From JAUPVL01 sp964481235 (GTDB lineage: Bacteria; Patescibacteriota; Saccharimonadia; CAILAD01; BJGX01), in contig CAYZYH010000004.1 in NCBI GenBank assembly GCA_964481235.1, forward strand, positions 1 to 64,000: DNA of 64,000 nt. Reading direction: 5' to 3'. Below the pieces are notes generated by a model. That model did no database searches, had not been told where the DNA came from, and worked only from the letters and a program-made list of their open reading frames with translations. This document shows, one piece after another, positions 8,463 through 16,042 of the stretch (position 1 is its first letter; each line of letters starts with the position of its first letter). The position numbers and the translations under genes were made by a program.

Positions 8463-9757
8463 AGAAGTTGAATATTTTGGTTATAGGTTCTGGTGGTAGA
8501 GAACACGCACTTGCGTGGAAACTTGCGCAATCACCACGGTTAGAGAAACTATATGTTGCACCAGGCAATGGCGGTACTACTAGTCTTGCCACCAACCTTG
8601 CTCTTGATATCACTGACCACCAAGAAGTGATGCGGGCCTGTAAAGACAATAGTATCGACTTGGTCTTGATTGGCCCAGACGATGCTTTGGCTGCTGGTCT
8701 AGCAGATGACTTACAGTCTGCTGGTATCGCAGCATTTGGGCCAAGTAAGCTAGCTGCAAGAATAGAAGCCTCTAAGTCTTTTGCCAAAGATGTGATGAAA
8801 AGTGCTGGTGTACATACGGCTAACTATCAAGAATTCACCGACTACACAAAAGCACTTGATTATATAAATAGTATTAAACCACCAATTGTTATAAAAGCCG
8901 ATGGGTTAGCACTAGGCAAAGGTGTAATAATAGCTCAAGACCACAAAGAAGCGCAAGATGCCCTCAAAAGTATGATGCAAGAAGAAGCATTTGGTGAGTC
9001 TGGTCACAAAGTAGTTATAGAAGAATACTTGAAGGGTAGCGAGATAAGCACCCACGCCTTTTGTGATGGCAAAAATTACGTGATGTTCCCAAGTTCTCAA
9101 GACCATAAACCAATAGGCGAAGGCGATACTGGCCCCAACACCGGCGGCATGGGAACTATCGCGCCGGTACCATGGATAAGTCAAATATATATAGATAAAT
9201 TGGGTGAACAACTAGTTAAGCCAGTTTTAGAGAAGTTGAAGGATCGAGGCATTCAGTATAGTGGCTTGCTTTACCCGGGCTTGATGCTCTCAGACGATAA
9301 TTATAATGTTATAGAGTACAATGCGCGTTTTGGTGACCCAGAAACCCAAAGCTATATGCGTCTTTTTAAAAGTGATCTACTAGAAATATTATTGGCTTGC
9401 GCCAGAGGCGATTTGACTAAGCAAAATATTGAGTGGTCTGGTGGATATGCCTGCTGCATTGTGTTGGCATCTGGTGGATACCCGGGTGGTTACAACAAAG
9501 GTGAAGTGATAAGTGGTATTGAAGAGGCTGAAAAACTAGATGATATCGTCATCTTTCATGCTGGTACCAAACAAGATAGAAAAGACTTAGTCACCAGTGG
9601 TGGTAGAGTGCTCAATGTGACAGCCACTGGCAAGACTTTAGATGAGGCACTTGGTAAGGCGTACCGGGCTGTTAAAAAGATTCACTTCAAAGGTATGCAG
9701 TACCGCACCGATATTGGTAGGCGACCAGTGCCAAATTGGATTAAAAAGCCAAAATAA
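8459..9757 (+). CDS. purD: Phosphoribosylamine--glycine ligase (GAR synthetase)
   Basis: The 432-residue length and motifs match PurD. The N-terminal domain starts NILVIGSGGREHALAWKL, the ATP-grasp core has VIKADGLALGKGVI and GDTGPNTGGMGTIAPVP, and the metal site region reads YNARFGDPETQ. The enzyme joins phosphoribosylamine and glycine in purine synthesis. No other pur gene lies in this window, so it may be isolated. The GTG start overlaps the pspC stop. Confidence 0.95.
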   Translation: MKKLNILVIGSGGREHALAWKLAQSPRLEKLYVAPGNGGTTSLATNLALDITDHQEVMRACKDNSIDLVLIGPDDALAAGLADDLQSAGIAAFGPSKLAARIEASKSFAKDVMKSAGVHTANYQEFTDYTKALDYINSIKPPIVIKADGLALGKGVIIAQDHKEAQDALKSMMQEEAFGESGHKVVIEEYLKGSEISTHAFCDGKNYVMFPSSQDHKPIGEGDTGPNTGGMGTIAPVPWISQIYIDKLGEQLVKPVLEKLKDRGIQYSGLLYPGLMLSDDNYNVIEYNARFGDPETQSYMRLFKSDLLEILLACARGDLTKQNIEWSGGYACCIVLASGGYPGGYNKGEVISGIEEAEKLDDIVIFHAGTKQDRKDLVTSGGRVLNVTATGKTLDEALGKAYRAVKKIHFKGMQYRTDIGRRPVPNWIKKPK

Positions 9758-9798
9758 GCTAAAATATATCTGTGAAGTAGATATTAACTGTCTTCTTA

Positions 9799-9888
9799 CG
9801 ATTGAATAAACCGAAACAAAATTGTTTATTCAATCGAGAGGAGAAAGTGGTGTTCTAACTGAAGACGAATACTCATTTAGTGTTCGTC
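9799..9888 (+). other. Two strong hairpins between purD and tRNA-Trp
   Basis: CGATTGAATAAAC (9799-9811) pairs perfectly with GTTTATTCAATCG (9824-9836), a 13-bp stem. A second stem pairs GACGAATACT (9864-9873) with AGTGTTCGTC (9879-9888) with one G-T pair. Neither is followed by a T run. An in-frame TTG ORF of 33 codons (9822-9923) crosses the region but lacks a convincing start. The role is unknown: RNA leader, small RNA or protein site. Confidence 0.4.
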
Positions 9889-9913
9889 GAAAGCCTAAGC
9901 GCACTTTTGACGA

Positions 9914-9990
9914 AGGGGTGTAGCTCAGTTGGCTAGAGCGTTGGTCTCCAAAACCAAAGGCCGCGGGTTCGACTCCTGCCACCCCTGCCA
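9914..9990 (+). tRNA. tRNA-Trp (anticodon CCA), integration target
   Basis: The acceptor AGGGGTG (9914-9920) pairs with CACCCCT (9980-9986), followed by G and an encoded CCA. The anticodon stem TTGGT/ACCAA closes the CTCCAAA loop, giving CCA. A serine recombinase gene on the minus strand runs into this tRNA, the usual sign that an integrated element used its 3' end as attachment site. Confidence 0.97.
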
Positions 9991-11472
9991 AATTTTTGAA
10001 TCAGGCTCATTTTGAGCCTTTTTGTTTTGTTCAGATAGCTCTCTAAAGGGGTTGTTGAGCACATAAGACAACTTTTTGTTGTTTAGTTCAACGTTCGAAA
10101 TCATGTAACTCAGTAACTTCTGTCTAAGCTCGTTATTCGAACATCGAAACAGTTCTTCGGCTCGCTGTGCTAAGTCCAACAGGTATGAGGCGGTGACCTG
10201 GAAGCTCTTATTGTCTTTTGTAAGTTTCTTAAGTCTATCATTCAATATCTGCTGCTTGCCCTCTAGCTCATTTGCGATTTCGTCATGAAACTGCAGAGTA
10301 ATACGCCTTTCTATACGGTCGTAATAGAGTGTCTTCATTTTATCGTTGATGGCATCATATTCTTTGCGAGCTTGCTCAATGCTCTGCGTATAAAAGAGTT
10401 GCTGGTTTTCATGTCTATCTTTTAACATCGATATTACTTTTTCAACTATCTTCTCGGGCACACGTATGTTTGAAAGCTCCTTGTAAATATCGTGTAGAAG
10501 TAATGACTCTGCCGTGTTTGGATTGCCGCAACTATGCTGACCTGTGCCGCTGCAACGTAGATATACCTGCTTACGACCGTAGTATGACGACACAGCACGC
10601 CCACAATTACCGCACTTTACTATCTTTTTGAACGTGAACCAATGTGAATTATGTTTTGTACGGTCGTTACTTCGCTGCTCTTTTACCTCTTGGCATTTAT
10701 TAAACAGCTCTCGGCTAATAAGTGGCTCATATTTGTGAGGGTAGCTTTTGGCTGCGTGAACCATGACGCCGTAGTAAAAGGTGTTATTTATTATTCGCTC
10801 CAAGTATGACTTGCCAACGGGTTTGTTGGATTTGACGGTGCCAGTAAAGCCATCTTTTCCGAGCTGAATTGCAATTGCGTCGTATGACATTCCCGTAGAA
10901 CGTAGTTCAAAGGCTTTGATAATAAACTTTGCTCTTACAGTATCAGGCTCTAGAGTAAACGTCTTATCATCTATTCGTCTTGTAATATAACCGATTGGGG
11001 GTCTGTGCACCCATATACCATCGCTAAGCATTTGCTCAAACCGACGCTTTACATTATCACTAATCGAGTCCGAATAGTATTTGGCCAAAGCCATACCAAT
11101 ACCAAGCCTAAACCAGTCTGCGGCAGAGGAATGCTGGGTTATTACTAGAGCGTCATGCGGGAAGTGAAGCTCGATTTTCCCTTGCTTTACTAACAACTGA
11201 AGTGCTTTTACTTCATCTTGGCTACTATCTCTTGTGTAGCGGTCTATTTTATCGAACACAACCCAACAAGGGGCTTTCAAGTTTGTTATGTGCTCGACTA
11301 AAGCTGCGAACTTTTGTCTTTCTTCTTTGTGGGCACTTTCATCAAATTCGTGATATTCGTAATCTAGTTTATTTTCATCGGCATAATTAACTAGCCGACG
11401 TTTCTGAGCAGGCAAAGCTTGCCGCTGTTCTTCGTCTGATACTCTCGCAATTAGTATTAGTTTAGTTTCCAT
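9925..11472 (-). CDS. Large serine recombinase (site-specific integrase)
   Basis: A 515-residue protein. The N-terminal resolvase domain begins LILIARVSDEEQ, whose Ser is the expected nucleophile. A recombinase domain follows (about 165-260), then a zinc ribbon with CGNCGRAVSSYYGRK and a second Cys pair, then a coiled-coil (about 345-420). Such enzymes integrate and excise phages and plasmids. The last 25 or so residues (GWQESNPRPLVLETNALAN) are simply the antisense of tRNA-Trp, so the native C-terminus before integration probably differed. AAGGAAG precedes the ATG. Confidence 0.9.
   Translation of the reverse strand: METKLILIARVSDEEQRQALPAQKRRLVNYADENKLDYEYHEFDESAHKEERQKFAALVEHITNLKAPCWVVFDKIDRYTRDSSQDEVKALQLLVKQGKIELHFPHDALVITQHSSAADWFRLGIGMALAKYYSDSISDNVKRRFEQMLSDGIWVHRPPIGYITRRIDDKTFTLEPDTVRAKFIIKAFELRSTGMSYDAIAIQLGKDGFTGTVKSNKPVGKSYLERIINNTFYYGVMVHAAKSYPHKYEPLISRELFNKCQEVKEQRSNDRTKHNSHWFTFKKIVKCGNCGRAVSSYYGRKQVYLRCSGTGQHSCGNPNTAESLLLHDIYKELSNIRVPEKIVEKVISMLKDRHENQQLFYTQSIEQARKEYDAINDKMKTLYYDRIERRITLQFHDEIANELEGKQQILNDRLKKLTKDNKSFQVTASYLLDLAQRAEELFRCSNNELRQKLLSYMISNVELNNKKLSYVLNNPFRELSEQNKKAQNEPDSKIWQGWQESNPRPLVLETNALAN
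10003..10028 (+). terminator. Terminator after tRNA-Trp
   Basis: AGGCTCA (10003-10009) pairs with TGAGCCT (10013-10019), followed by TTTTTGTTTTG. It lies inside the 3' coding part of the minus-strand recombinase. Confidence 0.7.
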
Positions 11473-11501
11473 ATTCTTCCTTTCTAACTTACCATTAGTT
11501 A

Positions 11502-12623
11502 CTAGTTATTTGCAATGTTTGTTTTGAAGTATTCGAAATTTGTAGGTGTAAAGTGCTCTAAGGCTTCATCAATATGCACAAAAGCTTGTAGCCTATTGTG
11601 GTTGGGTTCTTTGAATATCGGCTTTAGACGGTACCAGGCAGCTTGTCCGTAGCGACCCTGAATAGTATCTCGAAGAGCAGTGATACTTTCTTGTCCATTG
11701 ATTAGCAAGCCAGCAACGGCTGCTAGAGCTGCTTGAGGCGTTGCCTCATAATTATCTTCTATGTAGTTTTGAAGTAGCCCGTATGGTCTGCTTACGTCCA
11801 ATGCCAGCATATCGATTGACTGGGTTATTTTCTGCCAATGCTTGATCAATACTTCTTGGCACAAATTAGCTTTGAATAACGATTCTAAATTAGTGTCTTC
11901 TAAGTTTGGATAGGCACGCTTTATGGCCTGTCGGCCTACAAACCGCACTTCATAGCGAAATACTTCTAACGGCTTGTATTCATCCAACATTTCAAGCAGG
12001 TTCATTTGCATTCGGCCACTGTCTTCAAATGCTCTCTTGTCGCTAACCTTAGCTTTTCTTAGGTCGGCCATCTTGTCGTAAAACGCTATGTCTAGTGAAT
12101 TACAGTGTACGTGCAGCACATGCCCGTCTCTAAAGTTTGTTCTTTGCAAATCATATATGCGACTAAAATCAAGCTTACCTAGTGTATTTAAAATTGTCTG
12201 ACAGCCTGTATAGTCTAAGAAGACGATATTCTTTGAGGGGTGCCATGCACCAACATCTGCCTTTGCCAGCTGCCACTTAAAGAATTTGTAATTCAGTAGC
12301 TCGTTAAGCTTGCTCTGCAAGGCGGTAACTATCTGTTCAAAATCTGTATCGACTAGTTCATCAAAGTTGTTTCCAAGCAACAGCTTTGGAGCCGAAAACT
12401 CAACCGCAAGCTGGTAAACAATGCCTTGCTTAGATGGCCGTTTAAAAAAGGTTAAACGGGGCATGTATTTACCAATCTTCTCATAAGTTGGCGTTGGGTT
12501 TAAGTATGTTCTGCCTGGGCTTCTGCTTTCAACCAGCTTTTCAATTGTGATTGGTGTAAACAGGCTCCCATCTAAAATACTCGGGTCATTTATTTTGATG
12601 AGTAATTTTACCGTGTCTACCAT
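11502..12623 (-). CDS. Replication initiator-like protein (gene II/X or rolling-circle type)
   Basis: About 373 residues from the chosen ATG. The layout resembles the filamentous-phage gene II/X family: an N-terminal DTVKLLIKI strand, a LAVEFSAPKLLLGNNFDEL block, then HVLHVHCNSLDIAFYDK, which contains a His-Val-His resembling an HUH metal site, then EVFRYEVRFVGRQAIKR. Such proteins nick one strand to start rolling-circle replication. The start MVDTVKLL was chosen because family members begin this way; in-frame starts exist up to 12644. It overlaps the upstream gene. The family call is by eye. Confidence 0.5.
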   Translation of the reverse strand: MVDTVKLLIKINDPSILDGSLFTPITIEKLVESRSPGRTYLNPTPTYEKIGKYMPRLTFFKRPSKQGIVYQLAVEFSAPKLLLGNNFDELVDTDFEQIVTALQSKLNELLNYKFFKWQLAKADVGAWHPSKNIVFLDYTGCQTILNTLGKLDFSRIYDLQRTNFRDGHVLHVHCNSLDIAFYDKMADLRKAKVSDKRAFEDSGRMQMNLLEMLDEYKPLEVFRYEVRFVGRQAIKRAYPNLEDTNLESLFKANLCQEVLIKHWQKITQSIDMLALDVSRPYGLLQNYIEDNYEATPQAALAAVAGLLINGQESITALRDTIQGRYGQAAWYRLKPIFKEPNHNRLQAFVHIDEALEHFTPTNFEYFKTNIANN

Positions 12624-12897
12624 TTTGTTCATCACTTTTTTCAAAAATTTCTTGGCACTTCTTTGTTATTGTTTGCTCAATGAGCTTGCCAGCCTCTTTG
12701 CTTATAGGGTAGTAGTAGTTGAGTTGCCGACTGCCTAGTAGCTTCGTCGGGTAAGTTATACGGTAGCCCGAACCATCTATGAGTTGATGGATTCCTAGTG
12801 AGCCAATATACAGACTTTTATCAACTACACAACTAGCAAAGCCAACAAGACCATTTGTAGGCTTCACGGGTATGATTTGTACTTCACTTATCTTCAT
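12586..12897 (-). CDS. SpoVG-like DNA-binding protein
   Basis: The 103-residue protein matches SpoVG in order and spacing: MKISEVQIIPV at the start, GLVGFASCVVDKSLYIGSLGI for the central strands, then a GSGYRITYPTK block and the YYYPISKEAGKLIEQTI helix. SpoVG proteins bind DNA and RNA, and copies occur on Gram-positive plasmids and phages. A SpoVG gene next to a replication initiator suggests a role in element replication or gene control. It overlaps both neighbours. Confidence 0.65.
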   Translation of the reverse strand: MKISEVQIIPVKPTNGLVGFASCVVDKSLYIGSLGIHQLIDGSGYRITYPTKLLGSRQLNYYYPISKEAGKLIEQTITKKCQEIFEKSDEQNGRHGKITHQNK

Positions 12898-13066
12898 TGT
12901 TTTTCCTTTTCTTCTTTACATCTTTCTGCTCAAGGTCCATTTGAATGAGTATGTCGAAGAAACCAGCAAGACTCTTTATGGCCTCGTCATCCATAGCAGC
13001 AACCAAGCCATTTTTTGCGGCTTTTGTATTTGGCTTTACTGCTGGTGATTTTTTCTTGTTAGACAT
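12884..13066 (-). CDS. Small basic hypothetical protein of the element
   Basis: A 60-residue charged protein, lysine-rich at both ends with a predicted amphipathic helix in the middle (DEAIKSLAGFFDILIQMDL). It overlaps the SpoVG-like gene by 14 nt and lies on the same strand, which supports it as real and coupled. No family is recognised. Confidence 0.45.
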   Translation of the reverse strand: MSNKKKSPAVKPNTKAAKNGLVAAMDDEAIKSLAGFFDILIQMDLEQKDVKKKRKNNEDK

Positions 13067-13158
13067 AAAAATAGCCTCTGTTTTGAGACTATCTGTTTGT
13101 GCTTGGGTTTTCGTTGTAGCAGGGCTACTTGGGCATCAAAAGGTATATAAGGGCTGGT

Positions 13159-13866
13159 CTACTTAAAATCCAAGTACTTTATTGCTATTTCATTTAAGTC
13201 GGATTTACTAACGGGGTTCTTAAACCGAACACTACTCTTAGAAACATCGAAAAATACAGCTTTCAGTTGGGTTGTAAATCCAAGGTTCTCTATTACTTTG
13301 TGTATAGTTTTCTTTAGCACGACACCCTCTGCCTTAAGATCTTTCGTGTCAATACGCTTATTGGGGTTGGCATACACATAAGTAAAGAATCTCTCATTCT
13401 CACTATCAAAGTCTGGCTTTTTTAGTAAAAAGTTATTTATTGTTATCTCTCGAGATTTTTCTGAGTATCTAATCTCATAAACAGGGTCGCTTATCTCGGT
13501 TTCTGGAAGATTTGTTTTTTTGTAATCTCTTGCAGCGTTTTTATATTGCCCCTCATACATCCTAAAAACCACCTTATACTGAGGCCCGACTTTAAAAAAT
13601 AAAAATCCATTCATTCCAGTTTTATGGTCCAGGTCGGTTAGTGCATTCAGGTAAACGAGCCTATTAACAATCGCCGTTCTCTGTCTAGCGACCTCGTCAA
13701 ATTCTAACTTCGAACCATAGAAATTTGGCGGTCTGAAAGTTAGCTTGATGTAGTCCTCAGGGCTAGAAAGCTGTCTAGTTTCTTCGATTTCCTGGAGTAC
13801 ATTCCAGATTTTTTCTAAAGCCTTTCGAGAATACTTTGGAATCTTTTTAGTCATCACTTCACTCAT
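13159..13866 (-). CDS. Hypothetical protein, first gene of the element's minus-strand block
   Basis: A 235-residue soluble protein of unknown family. It is rich in Lys, Phe and Tyr, with a helical first 50 residues, a mixed middle (VGPQYKVVFRMYEGQYKNAARDY) and a C-terminal part that could be a winged helix (EGVVLKKTIHKVIENLGF). No catalytic motif was found. AGGAA precedes the ATG. It is divergent from the HTH gene across about 35 nt, so it may be a regulator or replication accessory. Confidence 0.6.
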   Translation of the reverse strand: MSEVMTKKIPKYSRKALEKIWNVLQEIEETRQLSSPEDYIKLTFRPPNFYGSKLEFDEVARQRTAIVNRLVYLNALTDLDHKTGMNGFLFFKVGPQYKVVFRMYEGQYKNAARDYKKTNLPETEISDPVYEIRYSEKSREITINNFLLKKPDFDSENERFFTYVYANPNKRIDTKDLKAEGVVLKKTIHKVIENLGFTTQLKAVFFDVSKSSVRFKNPVSKSDLNEIAIKYLDFK

Positions 13867-13875
13867 TTCCTAAAA

Positions 13876-13900
13876 ATAGTAACTAATGTATAGTAATAGT
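13876..13900 (+). promoter_or_regulatory. Compact divergent promoter with repeated ATAGTA
   Basis: The gap between the two divergent genes holds TATAGT (13889-13894), whose end is 6 nt before the ATG at 13901, so that transcript would be leaderless. ATAGTAA occurs at 13876-13882 and 13890-13896, and ATAGTA again at 13896-13901. These spaced direct repeats could be operators for the adjacent HTH protein. Confidence 0.4.
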
Positions 13901-14098
13901 ATGACACAACCAGGTACAGTCGAAAAGAAGAAGCCTAGATTACTTACCCTTAAGCAAGCAAGTGAAATGCTCAATTGTCATCCAAACACTTTGCGTGCCT
14001 GGGATGCAAAAGGCTATCTTGTAGCCGTTCGCTTTGGCACACGCAAGGACAGGCGTTATAAACGAGAAGACATTACTAAGCTGCTGGAAAAGAGATGA
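13901..14098 (+). CDS. MerR-like helix-turn-helix protein (excisionase type)
   Basis: About 65 residues, essentially one winged HTH: LLTLKQASEMLNCHPNTLRAWDAKGYL, then a wing, then RRYKREDITKLLEKR. This is the excisionase/MerR N-terminal fold. In integrated elements such proteins direct excision or control transcription. The ATG at 13901 was chosen over 13886 because a TATAGT box sits 6 nt before it. It is divergent from the element's replication block. Confidence 0.75.
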   Translation: MTQPGTVEKKKPRLLTLKQASEMLNCHPNTLRAWDAKGYLVAVRFGTRKDRRYKREDITKLLEKR

Positions 14099-14134
14099 AA
14101 GCATTTTTAGCTTAGTAACTTATCTGATACTTAT

Positions 14135-14956
14135 ATGCAAAAATCATCTAAGAAACAGCCAGTCCACAAAAAACCTCTACTAATTGCTTCAATTTTTGTT
14201 GGATCAGTAATTTTGTTACTTTGCTTAGCTGCGGCTGTGGTCTATTTCGTTTCGCCCAAGGTTATTAGGCAGCCCCAATCAGAGCACTATCATTTTAGAA
14301 TGCGAATTTTGGTCGATGGCAAAGCCGAAAACTTTTCAGAGCAGAAATATCAAACTGGTTATTCAAAAGACCTTTGCAACGCCAGCCTTACTGAGCAACC
14401 AATTCATTTCCACGACAACAAAGATCAGTTTACGCACATTCACTGGGAAGGCATGACGGGCGGAATGGTGCTTAAATATTATGGCTGGAACTTTATTGGC
14501 GGACTGCCCAATATGCTGGGCTACAAGCTAGATAATCTGCGTGACATTCAGCCAGTAACTACGCATGGCAATTATCTTCCAGTCATACCAAAAGATGCCA
14601 AATTTTACATTTACATTGGTGAAGAAAACAATTATCGCCAAGTTAGTTTTAATGACTGGGTAAACAAAGACTTAGAAGAAGTTTTTGACAAAGAAAGTAA
14701 CTTTCCAGCTCATGAGAAAAACAAACAGTCTAGCTTGATTAACTCTTTCGTGCCTAAAGCTTTGGCACATGGAGGTGAAGCTGACGGAGCTGATGGCGAA
14801 CCAGGCGAAGAAACACCGCAAGAAAAACTAACCAGAATAAACAATCTTATCGGCAATGTAGTAATCTTTGTGCAAAAAGACCCGCCCAGCGAGCAGCAAA
14901 TAAAAGAACAGTTTCAGAAACTTGAACCACTATCGGAGAGCACATGCGGCGGTTAA
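14135..14956 (+). CDS. Membrane-anchored extracellular protein with His motifs, unknown function
   Basis: A 273-residue protein with one membrane helix (about 18-42) and an outside domain. Notable are HYHFRMRILVDG near 52, HFHDNKDQFTHIHWEG near 90, and HGGEADGADGE near 205. The clustered histidines could bind a metal, which would fit the CDF exporter downstream. The C-terminus ends STCGG. No family is recognised. The stop overlaps the next gene by 13 nt. Confidence 0.65.
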   Translation: MQKSSKKQPVHKKPLLIASIFVGSVILLLCLAAAVVYFVSPKVIRQPQSEHYHFRMRILVDGKAENFSEQKYQTGYSKDLCNASLTEQPIHFHDNKDQFTHIHWEGMTGGMVLKYYGWNFIGGLPNMLGYKLDNLRDIQPVTTHGNYLPVIPKDAKFYIYIGEENNYRQVSFNDWVNKDLEEVFDKESNFPAHEKNKQSSLINSFVPKALAHGGEADGADGEPGEETPQEKLTRINNLIGNVVIFVQKDPPSEQQIKEQFQKLEPLSESTCGG

Positions 14957-15303
14957 CAGCAACCACTCTGAAAGTGGCTGTATTCTTTAGTATGAGTATA
15001 TGCTTATTGCTACTCACTTACGTTTCGATTATTCCTCATAACAAGAATTATGTTGCAAACGCTGGGGCAAATCGTTCGCAGACTAGCTGTGATAATTGTA
15101 CAGGCCATGCCCAACAAACCGTTCTGTATACCTTCAACCAAACAAAGCGTGTCGTGCGGTTGCAACCATTGCTACCGCCAATCCCATATTGGTTGCAAGC
15201 TCAATTGCCACTTTGGCTTTTATATGTGTTTCCGTTTTTAGCTATTGTTGCGATTGGCTATAGCCAAACCAGAATACTACTCAGTGTTCAGCTTAGATAT
15301 TGA
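14944..15303 (+). CDS. Small membrane protein with an exposed CxxC motif
   Basis: A 119-residue protein with a membrane helix near 9-30 and another near 90-112. Between them is a loop predicted outside that carries SCDNCTGHA. A CDNC next to a DsbA-like gene suggests a thiol redox partner, but this is inference and no VKOR or DsbB signature is visible. It overlaps the previous gene by 13 nt, so the pair is coupled. Confidence 0.5.
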   Translation: MRRLTATTLKVAVFFSMSICLLLLTYVSIIPHNKNYVANAGANRSQTSCDNCTGHAQQTVLYTFNQTKRVVRLQPLLPPIPYWLQAQLPLWLLYVFPFLAIVAIGYSQTRILLSVQLRY

Positions 15304-15350
15304 AATCCCCATAGTTCACTTTTTAGATTAACTAAATGGGGAGTTTTGTA

Positions 15351-16019
15351 ATGTTTTTTAAGAAATATTTTAAGGTAATTTTAGGAGTCGTTGTCGTAGT
15401 TGGGATAGTGGGCTTTATCGGCTACGCTCTGACACGTCCAGAACAAGCACCACAATCACAAACTGAGTCTGGCCCAGTTGGACCAAATGGCTCGAATAAT
15501 GTCTATGGCAAAGCCGACAGCCCAGTACAGTTGACGGAGTATGTCGATTTTCAGTGTGAGGCTTGCTACTCATACTATCCAATCGTAAAGGAAGTAAAAG
15601 AAAAGTACAAAGACAAGGTAAAGTTTCAAATCAAGAATTTTCCTATAAGTAGTGCACACAAAAATTCCCTGCAAGCTGCTCAGGCAGCTCAGGCCGCAGC
15701 TAAGCAAGGTAAGTTTTTTGAGATGCACAACCTTCTGTTTGAAAAGCAAAAAGACTGGGAAACCGACACCAATTTCCGACCAACTCTGGACAAATATGCG
15801 AAACAGATCGGTCTGAATATGGGTCAATTCGATAAAGACTTTAGTAGTGACGAAACCAAGGGGATAATCAACTTTGACCTGCAAGAAGTCACTAAGCTTG
15901 GTGGCAAGGGAACGCCTACTTTTGTGCTCAACGGCACGATGATTGAAAATCCTGGCCCAAGCGTTGAAGCACTTTCGAAACTACTCGATGCAGAACTACA
16001 GAAAGCAGGTATTCAGTAG
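15351..16019 (+). CDS. DsbA-family thiol-disulfide oxidoreductase, membrane-anchored
   Basis: A 222-residue protein with an N-terminal membrane anchor (about 6-24) and a thioredoxin-fold DsbA domain. The active site is CEAC in VDFQCEACYSYYP, and the cis-Pro loop is GTPTFVLNG near the end. The domain would face outside and form or isomerise disulfides in surface proteins. The start at 15351 was preferred over 15336 because GGGGAG lies 7 nt before it. Confidence 0.85.
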   Translation: MFFKKYFKVILGVVVVVGIVGFIGYALTRPEQAPQSQTESGPVGPNGSNNVYGKADSPVQLTEYVDFQCEACYSYYPIVKEVKEKYKDKVKFQIKNFPISSAHKNSLQAAQAAQAAAKQGKFFEMHNLLFEKQKDWETDTNFRPTLDKYAKQIGLNMGQFDKDFSSDETKGIINFDLQEVTKLGGKGTPTFVLNGTMIENPGPSVEALSKLLDAELQKAGIQ

Positions 16020-16030
16020 CAGTACGGTGA

Positions 16031-16036
16031 TACAAT
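16031..16036 (+). promoter_or_regulatory. Extended -10 box, predicted leaderless start
   Basis: TGA-TACAAT is an extended -10 element. The hexamer ends 6 nt before the ATG at 16043, leaving no room for a Shine-Dalgarno sequence. Confidence 0.5.
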
Positions 16037-16042
16037 AAGTCT

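Noticed and set aside
9925..9990. WQESNPRP-type residues as a functional integrase domain
   Set aside because: These residues are the antisense translation of tRNA-Trp, a known by-product of integration next to a tRNA gene, not a conserved domain.
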